In this document: piece after piece, positions 54,896-64,000 of the stretch
Position numbering within the stretch: the first letter of the stretch is position 1
How the letters are laid out: the number at the start of each line of letters is the position of its first letter
DNA from: Duganella fentianensis
Lineage (GTDB): Bacteria; Pseudomonadota; Gammaproteobacteria; Burkholderiales; Burkholderiaceae_D
Assembly (NCBI RefSeq): GCF_009857835.1
Contig: NZ_WWCL01000002.1
Span: 186,001 to 250,000, forward strand
Reading direction: 5' to 3'
DNA: 64,000 nt
Notes under the pieces: generated by a model
Seen by the model: only the letters and a program-made list of their open reading frames with translations
Databases searched by the model: none
What the model was told of the DNA's origin: nothing
Position numbers and translations under genes: made by a program

Positions 54896-54980
54896 GCCGA
54901 CGTGGTGAAATTGGTAGACACGCTATCTTGAGGGGGTAGTGGCGAAAGCTGTACGAGTTCGAGTCTCGTCGTCGGCACCA
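54896..54980 (+). tRNA. leuU: tRNA-Leu (anticodon GAG)
   Basis: The 85-base gene includes an encoded CCA. The acceptor stem GCCGACG pairs with CGTCGGC. The D arm has TGGTAGACACG. The anticodon stem CTATC/GGTAG holds the loop TTGAGGG with GAG at 54930-54932. A type II variable arm and a T arm (ACGAG-TTCGAGT-CTCGT) follow. It is placed between secG and nuoA as in many beta-proteobacteria. Confidence 0.97.
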
Positions 54981-54989
54981 GAAATTCAA

Positions 54990-55033
54990 GGCCAGCATAA
55001 GGAGCACCGAAGTGACCCTAGGCTGGCTTTTTT
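54990..55033 (+). terminator. Terminator after tRNA-Leu
   Basis: GCCAGC (54991-54996) pairs with GCTGGC (55022-55027), followed by six T residues. The loop is long (25 bases), so folding is weaker than a standard terminator, but the position directly after the tRNA fits. Confidence 0.65.
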
Positions 55034-55153
55034 ACGAGGATGTGTCGTTCGATCCTGGTCTAAGTAGTTATACGATTGGGGCGAACGTTAAGCGCACCGC
55101 AAAACATCGCAGTGGGCCCTTTTAACTGACCGTTCAACATAAGCTCATCAATC

Positions 55154-55513
55154 GTGAACCTCGAAAATTATCTCCCCGTCCTGCTGTTCATCCTCGTCGG
55201 TCTCGGCGTAGGCATACTCCCGCAAGTTCTCGGCCATCTGCTCGGCCCTAAACGCCCAGATGCGGCTAAACTTTCTCCTTACGAGTGCGGTTTCGAAGCA
55301 TTCGAAGATGCGCGCATGAAGTTCGACGTGCGCTACTACCTGATCGCAATTCTGTTTATTTTGTTCGACCTGGAAACGGCATTCTTCTTCCCATGGGGCG
55401 TATCCATGCGCGAACTGGGCTGGGGCGGCTTCGTCACGATGATGGTGTTCATTGCTGAATTCGTTGTCGGTTTTTGGTATATCTGGAAGAAAGGTGCCCT
55501 TGATTGGGAATAA
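55154..55513 (+). CDS. nuoA: NADH-quinone oxidoreductase subunit A
   Basis: A 119-residue membrane subunit of respiratory complex I with three helices. The conserved segment [20 protein letters not shown] contains the cysteine of the Q-site-proximal loop. The start is a GTG at 55154; the protein begins [20 protein letters not shown]. It is the first gene of the nuo operon; nuoB starts three bases after its stop. Confidence 0.96.
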   Translation: MNLENYLPVLLFILVGLGVGILPQVLGHLLGPKRPDAAKLSPYECGFEAFEDARMKFDVRYYLIAILFILFDLETAFFFPWGVSMRELGWGGFVTMMVFIAEFVVGFWYIWKKGALDWE

Positions 55514-55516
55514 GCC

Positions 55517-55993
55517 ATGGCTATTGAAGGCGTATTAAACGAAGGTTTCATCACCACCTCGGCCGACAAGCTGATCAACTGGGCGCGTACGGGTTCCATG
55601 TTCCCGATGACGTTCGGTCTGGCCTGCTGCGCGGTTGAAATGATGCATGTGGGCGCGGCCCGTTACGATATGGACCGCTTCGGCGTTGTGTTCCGTCCTT
55701 CGCCACGTCAGTCCGACGTGATGATCGTGGCCGGCACGCTGTGCAACAAGATGGCCCCCGCACTGCGCAAGGTCTACGACCAGATGCCAGAGCCGCGCTG
55801 GGTGATCTCGATGGGCTCCTGCGCAAACGGCGGCGGCTACTATCACTACTCCTACTCTGTGGTGCGCGGTTGCGACCGCATCGTGCCGGTAGACGTCTAC
55901 GTGCCGGGCTGCCCGCCTACGGCTGAGGCGCTGCTGTATGGCATCATGCAGCTGCAAAACAAGATCAAGCGTACCAACACGATCGCACGCTAA
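55517..55993 (+). CDS. nuoB: NADH-quinone oxidoreductase subunit B
   Basis: A 158-residue peripheral subunit carrying cluster N2, the last iron-sulfur centre before quinone. Ligands are the adjacent cysteines of [12 protein letters not shown], the cysteine of [19 protein letters not shown] and that of [17 protein letters not shown]. It shares the NuoB/HyaA fold. One base separates its stop from nuoC. Confidence 0.97.
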   Translation: MAIEGVLNEGFITTSADKLINWARTGSMFPMTFGLACCAVEMMHVGAARYDMDRFGVVFRPSPRQSDVMIVAGTLCNKMAPALRKVYDQMPEPRWVISMGSCANGGGYYHYSYSVVRGCDRIVPVDVYVPGCPPTAEALLYGIMQLQNKIKRTNTIAR

Positions 55994-55994
55994 T

Positions 55995-56585
55995 ATGACT
56001 ACACATTTAGAACAACTGCAAAACGCCCTCGGCACTGCCCTGGGCGATCGCGTTACTACCACCGTTGCACTGGGTGAGATTACGCTGGTAGTGGCTGCGG
56101 CCGACTACTATGGCGTGATGCAGACCCTGCGCGACGATGCGACGCTGGGCTTCGACACCATGATCGACCTGTGCGGCGTGGACTACTCGACCTACGGCGA
56201 CGGCGCCTGGGACGGTCTGCGTTTCGCCGCCGTGACCCATCTGCTGTCCGTCAAGCACAACTGGCGCGTGCGCGTGCGCGTGTTCGCACCGGACGACGAT
56301 ATGCCAGTGCTGGCTTCCATCGTGCCGCTGTGGCGCGCTGCCAACTGGTACGAGCGCGAAGCGTTCGACGTCATGGGCATCCTGTTCGAAGGCCACAACG
56401 ACCTGCGCCGCATCCTGACCGACTACGGCTTCATCGGCCACCCGTTCCGCAAAGACTTCCCCGTATCGGGCTATGTCGAAATGCGCTACGACCCGGAACA
56501 GAAGCGCGTGATCTACCAGCCGGTCACCATCGAGCCACGTGAAAACGTGCCACGCGTGATCCGCGAAGAAAATTACGGGAAGTGA
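55995..56585 (+). CDS. nuoC: NADH-quinone oxidoreductase subunit C
   Basis: A 196-residue 30-kDa subunit of the connecting arm, separate from NuoD here, unlike the fused NuoCD of E. coli. The family signature is [20 protein letters not shown], followed by [20 protein letters not shown]. The start at 55995 ([12 protein letters not shown]) lies one base after nuoB. Confidence 0.96.
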   Translation: MTTHLEQLQNALGTALGDRVTTTVALGEITLVVAAADYYGVMQTLRDDATLGFDTMIDLCGVDYSTYGDGAWDGLRFAAVTHLLSVKHNWRVRVRVFAPDDDMPVLASIVPLWRAANWYEREAFDVMGILFEGHNDLRRILTDYGFIGHPFRKDFPVSGYVEMRYDPEQKRVIYQPVTIEPRENVPRVIREENYGK

Positions 56586-56588
56586 CAC

Positions 56589-57842
56589 ATGGCAGAGATT
56601 AAAAATTACACCCTGAACTTTGGTCCGCAGCACCCGGCAGCGCACGGCGTGCTGCGTCTGGTGCTGGAACTGGACGGCGAAGTGATCCAGCGCGCCGACC
56701 CGCACATCGGCCTGCTGCACCGCGGCACCGAGAAGCTGGCCGAGCAGAAGACCTTCCTGCAGTCCGTGCCTTATATGGACCGTCTGGACTACGTTTCGAT
56801 GATGTGCAACGAGCACGCCTATGTAATGGCCATCGAAAAACTGCTGGGCGTGGAAGTGCCACTGCGCGCACAGTACATCCGCGTGATGTTCGACGAAATC
56901 ACCCGTATCCTGAACCACCTGATGTGGCTGGGCGCGCACGCGCTCGACGTCGGTGCGATGGGTCCGTTCCTGTACTGCTTCCGCGACCGTGAAGATCTGT
57001 TCGACTGCTACGAAGCCGTGTCCGGCGCGCGTATGCACGCAGCCTACTATCGTCCCGGTGGCGTGTACCGCGACCTGCCCGATGCGATGCCACAGCACCG
57101 TCCGTCGATCATCCGTTCGGCCAAGGCGATCAGCAAGCTCAACGAAAACCGTCAGGGTTCGCTGCTGGACTTCATCGAAGACTTCACCCGTCGTTTCCCG
57201 ACCTATGTGGACGAATACGAAACCCTGCTGACCGACAACCGTATCTGGAAACAGCGTACCGTCGGCATCGGCGTGGTCTCGCCGGAAGATGCGAAAGCCA
57301 TGGGCTTCACGGGCGCCATGCTGCGCGGTTCGGGCGTGGCCTGGGACTTGCGCAAGCACCAGCCTTACGAAGTCTACGATCTGATGGACTTCGATATTCC
57401 AGTCGGCACCAACGGCGATTGCTACGACCGCTATCTGGTGCGCGTGGAAGAACTGCGTCAGTCCAACCGCATCATCAAACAGTGCGTGGAGTGGCTGCGT
57501 AATAATCCGGGTCCTGTCATGACTGACAACCGCAAGGTTGCGCCTCCGGGCCGCGTCGACATGAAGACCAATATGGAATCGCTGATTCACCACTTCAAGC
57601 TGTTTACCGAAGGCTTCCACGTCCCGCCGGGCGAGGTGTACAGCGCGGTGGAACATCCGAAGGGCGAATTCGGCATCTATCTGGTTTCCGATGGCGCCAA
57701 CAAGCCGTACCGCATGAAGCTGCGCGCACCTGACTACGCGCACTTGCAGTCGCTCGATGAAATGGCGCGTGGCCACATGATCGCCGACGCCGTGACCATC
57801 ATTGGTACGCAAGATATCGTGTTCGGCAGTATTGACCGCTAA
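56589..57842 (+). CDS. nuoD: NADH-quinone oxidoreductase subunit D
   Basis: The 417-residue 49-kDa subunit forms the quinone pocket with NuoB. Recognisable are [38 protein letters not shown] and the C-terminal [20 protein letters not shown], which ends in the standard GSIDR. Length is normal for the family. nuoE follows after 19 bases. Confidence 0.97.
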   Translation: MAEIKNYTLNFGPQHPAAHGVLRLVLELDGEVIQRADPHIGLLHRGTEKLAEQKTFLQSVPYMDRLDYVSMMCNEHAYVMAIEKLLGVEVPLRAQYIRVMFDEITRILNHLMWLGAHALDVGAMGPFLYCFRDREDLFDCYEAVSGARMHAAYYRPGGVYRDLPDAMPQHRPSIIRSAKAISKLNENRQGSLLDFIEDFTRRFPTYVDEYETLLTDNRIWKQRTVGIGVVSPEDAKAMGFTGAMLRGSGVAWDLRKHQPYEVYDLMDFDIPVGTNGDCYDRYLVRVEELRQSNRIIKQCVEWLRNNPGPVMTDNRKVAPPGRVDMKTNMESLIHHFKLFTEGFHVPPGEVYSAVEHPKGEFGIYLVSDGANKPYRMKLRAPDYAHLQSLDEMARGHMIADAVTIIGTQDIVFGSIDR

Positions 57843-57861
57843 GTCCGAGAGGCAGAAAAGT

Positions 57862-58341
57862 ATGTTGTTATCTGAGCAGTGTTATAAAAAAATCGACCGC
57901 GAACTGGCTAAATATCCAGACGACCAGCGTCAATCGGCCGTGATGGCTGCGCTGGCCCACGCGCAAGTGGAACTGGGCTGGGTTTCGCCGGAAGTCATGC
58001 AGGAACTGGCTGACTACATCCGCATGCCGGCCATCGCCGTGCAGGAAGTGGCCACTTTCTACAATATGTACAACCTCAAGCCGGTCGGCAAGCACAAGAT
58101 CACCGTGTGCACCAACCTGCCTTGCGCACTGTCGGGCGGTGTACGCGCCGGCGAGCACCTCAAGGACAAGCTGGGCATCGACTACCGTGGTACCACGGAA
58201 GATGGCGAGTTCACCCTGATCGAGGGCGAGTGCATGGGCGCCTGCGGCGACGCACCGGTGCTGCTGGTGAACAATCACCGCATGTGCAGCAAAATGAGCA
58301 ATGAGAAAATCGACGCACTGGTGGAGGAGCTGAAGAAATGA
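57862..58341 (+). CDS. nuoE: NADH-quinone oxidoreductase subunit E
   Basis: A 159-residue thioredoxin-like [2Fe-2S] subunit (cluster N1a). The ligands are the cysteines in [12 protein letters not shown] and [12 protein letters not shown]. The start at 57862 follows GAGAGGCAGAAAAGT. Its stop overlaps the nuoF start by four bases. Confidence 0.96.
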   Translation: MLLSEQCYKKIDRELAKYPDDQRQSAVMAALAHAQVELGWVSPEVMQELADYIRMPAIAVQEVATFYNMYNLKPVGKHKITVCTNLPCALSGGVRAGEHLKDKLGIDYRGTTEDGEFTLIEGECMGACGDAPVLLVNNHRMCSKMSNEKIDALVEELKK

Positions 58342-59633
58342 CCTCCCTGCATAACCGTCACATCGACCCTGTCATTCTCGCCGGTCTGGACGGCAAGAAC
58401 TGGCATCTGGAAGACTACGTCAAGCGCGGTGGTTACAGCGCGCTGCGCCGCATTCTGGAAGAGAAAATCACCCCCGAGCAGATCATCGCCGACCTGAAAG
58501 CGTCGTCGCTGCGCGGCCGTGGTGGTGCAGGCTTCCCGACCGGCCTGAAGTGGAGCTTCATGCCACGCCAGTTCCCTGGCCAGAAATACCTCGTCTGCAA
58601 CTCGGACGAAGGCGAACCGGGTACGTTCAAAGACCGCGACATTCTGCGCTACAACCCCCATGCACTGATCGAAGGCATGGCCATCGGCGCTTACGCGATG
58701 GGCATCACGGTCGGCTACAACTACATCCACGGTGAAATCTTCGAGGTGTACAGCCTGTTCGAAGATGCGCTGGAAGAAGCCCGCGCGGCCGGCTTCCTGG
58801 GTGACAAGATCATGGGCAGCGATTTCAGCTTCCAGCTGCACGCACACCATGGTTATGGCGCTTACATCTGCGGCGAAGAAACCGCGCTGCTGGAATCGCT
58901 GGAAGGCAAAAAAGGCCAGCCGCGCTTCAAGCCGCCTTTCCCTGCGTCGTTCGGCCTGTATGGCAAGCCAACCACGATTAACAACACCGAGACCTTTGCT
59001 GCCGTTCCGTTCATCCTGAATATGGGGCCGGAAAAATATCTGGGCATGGGTCGCCCTAACAACGGCGGTTCCAAGATCTTCTCGATCTCGGGCGACGTTG
59101 AGCTGCCGGGCAACTACGAAGTACCACTGGGTACGCCGTTTGCCAAACTGCTGGAACTGGCAGGCGGTATGCGCGGCGGTAAAAAGATCAAAGCCGTTAT
59201 CCCGGGTGGTTCGTCCGCTCCGGTGATCCGCGGCGAAGTGATGATGAACACCGACCTCGATTACGATTCGATCTCCAAAGCGGGTTCGATGCTGGGTTCG
59301 GGCGCTGTCATCGTCATGGACGAAACGCGTTGCATGGTCAAGGCGATGGAACGTCTGGCTTATTTCTACTTCGAAGAATCGTGCGGTCAGTGCACCCCAT
59401 GCCGTGAAGGTACGGGCTGGATGTACCGTATGATCCACCGGATCGAAAACGGTCAGGGTCGTCCTTCGGATCTGGATGTGCTGAACTCGATCTGCGACAA
59501 CATTCAGGGCCGCACTATCTGCGCTCTGGGTGATGCGGCAGCAATGCCTATGCGCGCGTTCATCAAGCAATTCCGCGAAGAATTTGAATATCACGTCGAG
59601 CACAAGCACTGCTTAGTGCCCGCTTACATTTAA
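58338..59633 (+). CDS. nuoF: NADH-quinone oxidoreductase subunit F
   Basis: A 431-residue subunit that binds NADH, FMN and cluster N3. Motifs are the NADH site [16 protein letters not shown], the FMN site [20 protein letters not shown] and the cluster [16 protein letters not shown]. It overlaps nuoE (ATGA). nuoG starts 22 bases later. Confidence 0.97.
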   Translation: MTSLHNRHIDPVILAGLDGKNWHLEDYVKRGGYSALRRILEEKITPEQIIADLKASSLRGRGGAGFPTGLKWSFMPRQFPGQKYLVCNSDEGEPGTFKDRDILRYNPHALIEGMAIGAYAMGITVGYNYIHGEIFEVYSLFEDALEEARAAGFLGDKIMGSDFSFQLHAHHGYGAYICGEETALLESLEGKKGQPRFKPPFPASFGLYGKPTTINNTETFAAVPFILNMGPEKYLGMGRPNNGGSKIFSISGDVELPGNYEVPLGTPFAKLLELAGGMRGGKKIKAVIPGGSSAPVIRGEVMMNTDLDYDSISKAGSMLGSGAVIVMDETRCMVKAMERLAYFYFEESCGQCTPCREGTGWMYRMIHRIENGQGRPSDLDVLNSICDNIQGRTICALGDAAAMPMRAFIKQFREEFEYHVEHKHCLVPAYI

Positions 59634-59655
59634 GCTGCGTCAGGTAACGATCACC

Positions 59656-61986
59656 ATGGTTGAAATCGAAATAGACGGCAAAAAAGTCGAAGTCCCTGCT
59701 GGTAGCATGGTGATGGACGCCGCCAACAAACTGGGAACCTACATTCCGCACTTCTGCTATCACAAGAAATTGTCGATCGCTGCGAACTGCCGTATGTGCC
59801 TCGTCGAAGTAGAGAAGGCGCCTAAGCCTTTGCCAGCATGCGCTACGCCCGTTGCGGCCGGCATGATTGTGCGCTCTGCTTCCGACAAGGCCGTACAGGC
59901 TCAGAAGTCGGTGATGGAGTTCCTGCTGATTAACCACCCGCTGGACTGCCCGATCTGCGATCAGGGCGGCGAATGCCAGCTGCAGGATCTGGCCGTAGGT
60001 TACGGCAAGACCACTTCGCGCTACGAAGAAGACAAGCGCGTGGTGGCGCCGAAAGACGGCGGCCCGCTGGTGTCCATGCAGGAGATGTCGCGCTGCATCC
60101 AGTGCACCCGTTGCGTACGTTTCGGTCAGGAAGTGGCCGGCGTGATGGAACTGGGCATGATCGGCCGCGGCGAACATTCCGAAATTACCGCTTTCGTCGG
60201 TCAGACCGTGACCTCGGAAATGTCGGGCAATATGATCGACCTGTGCCCGGTAGGCGCACTGACCTCCAAGCCATTCCGTTACAGTGCCCGTTCGTGGGAA
60301 CTGTCGCGTCGTAAATCGGTATCGCCACACGACGGCCTCGGCGCCAACCTGATCGTTCAGGTGAAAGCCGGCAAGGTCAAGCGCGTGCTGCCGCTGGAAA
60401 ACGACGCCGTCAACGAATGCTGGATCTCCGATAAAGACCGCTTCTCCTACGAAGGTCTGGACAGCGCCGACCGTCTGACCCAGCCTATGCTCAAGCAGGG
60501 CAACGAGTGGAAAGAAGTCGACTGGCAGACCGCGCTCGAATACGTGGCGCACGGCCTGAAAAACATCCGTCACGAACACGGCGCACAGTCGCTGGCTTCG
60601 CTGGCTACGCCGCACTCGACGCTGGAAGAACTGCACCTGCTGCAGAAACTGACCCGCGCCATGGGTTCGGACAGTGTTGACACCCGTCTGCGTAACGCGG
60701 ACGTGTCGCTGCAGGGCGTTGCACCTTGGCTCGGTATGTCGATTGCCGACTTCGGCCAGCTGAACCGCGCTTTCGTGATCGGTTCCTTCCTGCGTAAAGA
60801 TCATCCGCAACTGGCTACGCGTCTGCGTCTGGCAGTGAAGGGCGGCGCCAAGCTGTCCATCCTGCACGCAACCGACGACGACCTGCTGATGAACGTCGCT
60901 AACAAGATGATCGCTGCACCGTCGGACTGGCTGGCAGCACTGTCGCAAGTCGTAGTCGCTGTGGCTGCCGCCAAAGGCGTGGCCGCTCCGGCAGGCTTCG
61001 AAGGCGTACAGGCTGATGCCGCTGCGACGGCCATCGCTGCTTCGCTGCTGTCGGGCGACGCTGCACTGAGCCGTGGTGTATTCCTCGGTAACGCTGCTGC
61101 CCAGCACCCACAGGCCGGCGCGCTGCACGCTGCCGCCCAGTGGATCGCTGAGCAGACCGGCGCCAAGTTCGGCTACCTGACCGAAGCTGCTAATACTGTT
61201 GGCGCTTACATCGCTAACGCCAACAGCGCCTCGGCACCCGCATTCAGCGAACAGAAAAAAGCTTACCTGCTGCTCAACGCCGAACCAGCGTTCGACGCGC
61301 ACAACCCGCAAGTGGCTGCCAGCGCACTGCAGAACGCCGACATGGTGGTGGTCATGTCGCCGTACAAGCACGGCATGGAATACGCCGACGTGCTGCTGCC
61401 AGTGTCGCCATTCAGTGAAACTTCGGGCACCTTCGTCAACTGCGAAGGCCGTGCACAGAGCTTCAACGGCACCGTCAAGCCGCTGCTGGAAACCCGCCCT
61501 GCATGGAAAGTGCTGCGCGTTCTGGGTAACATCCTCGGCCTGTCGGGCTTCGAGTATGAAACTTCGGAAGCCATCCGCGACGAAGTGCTGGGCGCCGGTG
61601 TGACCGACGTAACGTCCAAGCTGAACAACCGCAGCGCCGCTGCTCCAGTGGCCGCGCAAATCGGCAACGGTGGCACCGAGCGTATCGCCGATGTACCGAT
61701 CTACTTCGCCGACGCCATCGTGCGCCGTGCCGAGTCGCTGCAACAGACCGCCGACGCGGCTGCGCCGAAAGCGCATCTGTCGGCAGCGCTGGCCCAGCAA
61801 CTGGGTGTGGCTGCTGGCGATCTGGTGAAAGTGACCCAGGGTGCCGGTAACGCCACGCTGCTTGCTGCCATCGACGCAGCGCTGCCAGCCCGCACCGTGC
61901 GCGTCGCTGCAGCCCATGCATCGACCGCTGCGCTGGGTAGCATGTTCGGTTCTATCACTGTTGAAAAAGCAGGAGAGGGTAAATAA
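59656..61986 (+). CDS. nuoG: NADH-quinone oxidoreductase subunit G
   Basis: The 776-residue 75-kDa subunit carries the N-terminal [2Fe-2S] N1b ([20 protein letters not shown]), a His/Cys N5 site ([19 protein letters not shown]) and N4 ([16 protein letters not shown]). A molybdopterin-oxidoreductase-like domain follows (about 220-690). The stop shares one base with the nuoH start. Confidence 0.97.
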   Translation: MVEIEIDGKKVEVPAGSMVMDAANKLGTYIPHFCYHKKLSIAANCRMCLVEVEKAPKPLPACATPVAAGMIVRSASDKAVQAQKSVMEFLLINHPLDCPICDQGGECQLQDLAVGYGKTTSRYEEDKRVVAPKDGGPLVSMQEMSRCIQCTRCVRFGQEVAGVMELGMIGRGEHSEITAFVGQTVTSEMSGNMIDLCPVGALTSKPFRYSARSWELSRRKSVSPHDGLGANLIVQVKAGKVKRVLPLENDAVNECWISDKDRFSYEGLDSADRLTQPMLKQGNEWKEVDWQTALEYVAHGLKNIRHEHGAQSLASLATPHSTLEELHLLQKLTRAMGSDSVDTRLRNADVSLQGVAPWLGMSIADFGQLNRAFVIGSFLRKDHPQLATRLRLAVKGGAKLSILHATDDDLLMNVANKMIAAPSDWLAALSQVVVAVAAAKGVAAPAGFEGVQADAAATAIAASLLSGDAALSRGVFLGNAAAQHPQAGALHAAAQWIAEQTGAKFGYLTEAANTVGAYIANANSASAPAFSEQKKAYLLLNAEPAFDAHNPQVAASALQNADMVVVMSPYKHGMEYADVLLPVSPFSETSGTFVNCEGRAQSFNGTVKPLLETRPAWKVLRVLGNILGLSGFEYETSEAIRDEVLGAGVTDVTSKLNNRSAAAPVAAQIGNGGTERIADVPIYFADAIVRRAESLQQTADAAAPKAHLSAALAQQLGVAAGDLVKVTQGAGNATLLAAIDAALPARTVRVAAAHASTAALGSMFGSITVEKAGEGK

Positions 61987-63071
61987 TGGCTCTGCCTGAA
62001 TTCGTAACGACTATTAATGCCATGGGCGCCAACAGTGTGCTGGCCCCGGCATGGCCGCTGATCTGGGCCATGATCCGTATCGTGGTGGTACTGCTGCCGC
62101 TGATGGGTCTGGTGGCTTACCTGACCCTGTGGGAACGTAAGTTTATCGGCTGGATCCAGATCCGTGTGGGTCCTAACCGTGTCGGTCCTGCCGGTCTGCT
62201 GCAGCCTATCGCCGACGCGCTGAAACTGCTGTTCAAAGAGATCATCACCCCGGCCAAGGCTAACCCTGGTCTGTTCGTGATCGGTCCTATCATGACCATC
62301 ATGCCGGCACTGGCCGCATGGTCGGTGGTGCCTTTCGGTCCTGAAGCGGTACTGGCCAATGTGAACGCCGGTCTGCTGCTGCTGATGGCGATCACCTCGA
62401 TGGAAGTGTACGGCATCATCATCGCCGGCTGGGCTTCGAACTCGAAGTACTCCTTCCTCGGCGCGATGCGTGCTTCGGCACAGATGATTTCCTACGAAAT
62501 CCCGATGGGCTTCGTACTGGTAGTGATTCTGATGGTGTCCGGTTCGCTGAACTTCGGCGAAATCGTCGCCAGCCAGCAGCGCGGCATGATGGCGGCGCAA
62601 GGCCTGAATCTGCTGTCGTGGAACTGGCTGCCACTGCTGCCACTGTTCGTGGTGTACCTGACTTCCGGTCTGGCCGAATGTAACCGTCACCCGTTCGACG
62701 TGGTGGAAGGCGAGTCGGAGATCGTTGCAGGTCACATGGTGGAATACTCGGGTATGGCCTACGCCATGTTCATGCTGGCCGAATACGCCAACATGATCCT
62801 GATCGCCACGCTGGCTTCGATCATGTTCCTCGGTGGCTGGTCGGCACCGCTGGCTGCACTCGAATTCTGGGGCGGTTTCGGTGGCTTCTTCTGGCTGTTC
62901 GCTAAGGTCTTCTTCCTGGTCTCGGTGTTCATCTGGGTGCGCGGTACCTTCCCACGCTACCGCTATGACCAGATCATGCGTCTGGGCTGGAAAGTGTTCA
63001 TCCCTCTGACGCTGGTGTATCTGGTACTGGTGGCAGGCGTGATGCAGACCTCCTGGAATATCTGGAAGTAA
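61986..63071 (+). CDS. nuoH: NADH-quinone oxidoreductase subunit H
   Basis: The 361-residue membrane subunit has eight helices at the junction of the two arms and lines the quinone channel. Signatures are [20 protein letters not shown] and [20 protein letters not shown]. It overlaps nuoG by one base. Confidence 0.97.
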   Translation: MALPEFVTTINAMGANSVLAPAWPLIWAMIRIVVVLLPLMGLVAYLTLWERKFIGWIQIRVGPNRVGPAGLLQPIADALKLLFKEIITPAKANPGLFVIGPIMTIMPALAAWSVVPFGPEAVLANVNAGLLLLMAITSMEVYGIIIAGWASNSKYSFLGAMRASAQMISYEIPMGFVLVVILMVSGSLNFGEIVASQQRGMMAAQGLNLLSWNWLPLLPLFVVYLTSGLAECNRHPFDVVEGESEIVAGHMVEYSGMAYAMFMLAEYANMILIATLASIMFLGGWSAPLAALEFWGGFGGFFWLFAKVFFLVSVFIWVRGTFPRYRYDQIMRLGWKVFIPLTLVYLVLVAGVMQTSWNIWK

Positions 63072-63083
63072 GGATTAGAGAAT

Positions 63084-63572
63084 ATGGAACGTTTAAAAGA
63101 TTTCATCGGCAGCTTCATGCTGACCGAACTGATCAAAGGGATGGCGCTGACGGGCAAGTATATGTTCTCGCGCAAAATCACCGTGCAGTACCCGGAAGAG
63201 AAGACGCCGATGTCGCCACGTTTCCGTGGCCTGCATGCACTGCGTCGTTATCCTAACGGTGAAGAGCGCTGCATCGCCTGCAAACTGTGCGAAGCAGTGT
63301 GCCCGGCGATGGCGATCAGCATCGAGTCGGAACAGCGTGCTGACGGTTCGCGCCGTACCACCCGTTACGACATCGATCTGACCAAGTGCATCTTCTGCGG
63401 CTTCTGCGAAGAATCCTGCCCGGTCGATTCCATCGTTGAAACGCATGTACTGGAATACCACGGCGAAAAACGCGGCGATCTGTACTACACGAAAGAGATG
63501 CTGCTGGCAGTTGGTGATCGCTACGAATCAGAGATCGCCGAAGCACGCGCAGCCGACGCTCCTTACCGCTGA
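63084..63572 (+). CDS. nuoI: NADH-quinone oxidoreductase subunit I
   Basis: A 162-residue 8Fe ferredoxin-like subunit with clusters N6a and N6b. The two motifs are [16 protein letters not shown] and [16 protein letters not shown]. An amphipathic N-terminal helix binds the membrane arm. A 79-base gap separates it from nuoJ, the longest spacing in the operon. Confidence 0.97.
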   Translation: MERLKDFIGSFMLTELIKGMALTGKYMFSRKITVQYPEEKTPMSPRFRGLHALRRYPNGEERCIACKLCEAVCPAMAISIESEQRADGSRRTTRYDIDLTKCIFCGFCEESCPVDSIVETHVLEYHGEKRGDLYYTKEMLLAVGDRYESEIAEARAADAPYR

Positions 63573-63651
63573 TCGTTGCCGGCCCTGTGCCGGCATCTCA
63601 GTGTCGCTGTTTGACTGTGATTCTCAATTATGTACGTCTCTTGGGTTAGTT

Positions 63652-64000
63652 ATGGAATTTAAAACTGCTTTGTTCTACGCCTTCTCAGCCATCATGATTC
63701 TGGCTGCGACGCGCGTTATCACGGCCCGCAACCCGGTGCACGCAGCACTGTTCCTGGTGCTGGCGTTCTTCTCGGCAGCCGGCATCTGGATGCTGCTGGA
63801 AGCGGAGTTCCTCGCCATCGTGCTGGTACTCGTCTACGTGGGCGCCGTGATGGTGCTGTTCCTGTTCGTGGTGATGATGCTCGATCTGGATACCGACAAG
63901 ATGCGCCAGGGCTTCTGGAGCTATCTGCCGCTGGCCTCGGCCATCGGCGCGCTGATCGTGCTGGAAATGGCTGCCGTGCTGTGGCGCTCGTTCTACGCGA
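63652..64000 (+). CDS. nuoJ: NADH-quinone oxidoreductase subunit J, 3' truncated by window edge
   Basis: The first 116 codons of a membrane subunit. The frame begins MEFKTALFYAFSAIMILAAT and shows the conserved NPVHAALFLVLAFFSAAGIW and VLVYVGAVMVLFLFVVMMLD, including the pi-bulge helix of NuoJ. It continues past the window end. Confidence 0.95.
   Translation, partial: MEFKTALFYAFSAIMILAATRVITARNPVHAALFLVLAFFSAAGIWMLLEAEFLAIVLVLVYVGAVMVLFLFVVMMLDLDTDKMRQGFWSYLPLASAIGALIVLEMAAVLWRSFYA

Overview
The window is high-GC chromosomal DNA from a betaproteobacterium, most likely Oxalobacteraceae (the Janthinobacterium/Duganella/Massilia group). The pointers are the ilvBHC-pssA-leuA-rpsO-pnp order, the tpiA-secG-tRNA-Leu-nuoABCDEFGHIJ order, the sigma factor-DUF3619-DUF3106-RDD cluster and the number of TonB-dependent receptors. 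Genus-level assignment is inference. No transposase, integrase, phage gene or CRISPR array was seen.

Layout. 1-4.1 kb: the 3' part of a threonine aldolase gene, a pseudouridine-synthase-like gene whose catalytic motif is degenerate, and a convergent four-gene cluster (ECF sigma factor, DUF3619, DUF3106, RDD). 4.6-7.9 kb: ilvB-ilvH-ilvC ending in a strong terminator. 7.9-10.3 kb: a hicAB toxin-antitoxin pair, an Lgt-family membrane protein and a SIMPL-domain protein. 10.4-16.3 kb: housekeeping pssA, leuA, a small lipoprotein, rpsO and pnp. 16.3-21.1 kb: accessory genes, namely a VOC protein and a tautomerase divergent from a TetR regulator with two operator-like repeats, a cytochrome c/PQQ sugar dehydrogenase fusion, and a subclass B3 metallo-beta-lactamase coupled to an alpha/beta hydrolase.

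21.1-30.3 kb (minus strand) is a self-contained selenocysteine module: fdnG (with an in-frame UGA and a SECIS hairpin), fdnH, fdnI, fdhE, selA, selB and the selC tRNA, in transcription order. Substrate enzyme, maturation factor and nearly all the Sec-insertion machinery lie in one run; only selD is missing from the window.

30.5-34.2 kb: a TonB receptor coupled to a MINPP-type histidine phosphatase (phytase-like). 34.5-45.2 kb: a carbohydrate locus with a CUT1 ABC transporter, a TonB receptor, and an operon joining a second sugar-binding protein to a response regulator and a sensor kinase, which looks like a three-component sugar sensor. 45.3-47.0 kb: a tiny secreted protein, a GIN-domain protein and a Sel1-repeat protein. 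47.0-52.2 kb: an iron-related cluster (cytochrome b, PepSY, PiuC dioxygenase, FMN alpha-hydroxyacid oxidase, Fiu-type receptor).

52.4-64 kb: a quinone oxidoreductase, then tpiA, secG, tRNA-Leu(GAG) and the respiratory complex I operon nuoA to nuoJ, which runs off the end. Formate dehydrogenase-N, complex I and the sugar dehydrogenase all feed electrons to the quinone pool or cytochromes, so the window is rich in respiratory input modules.
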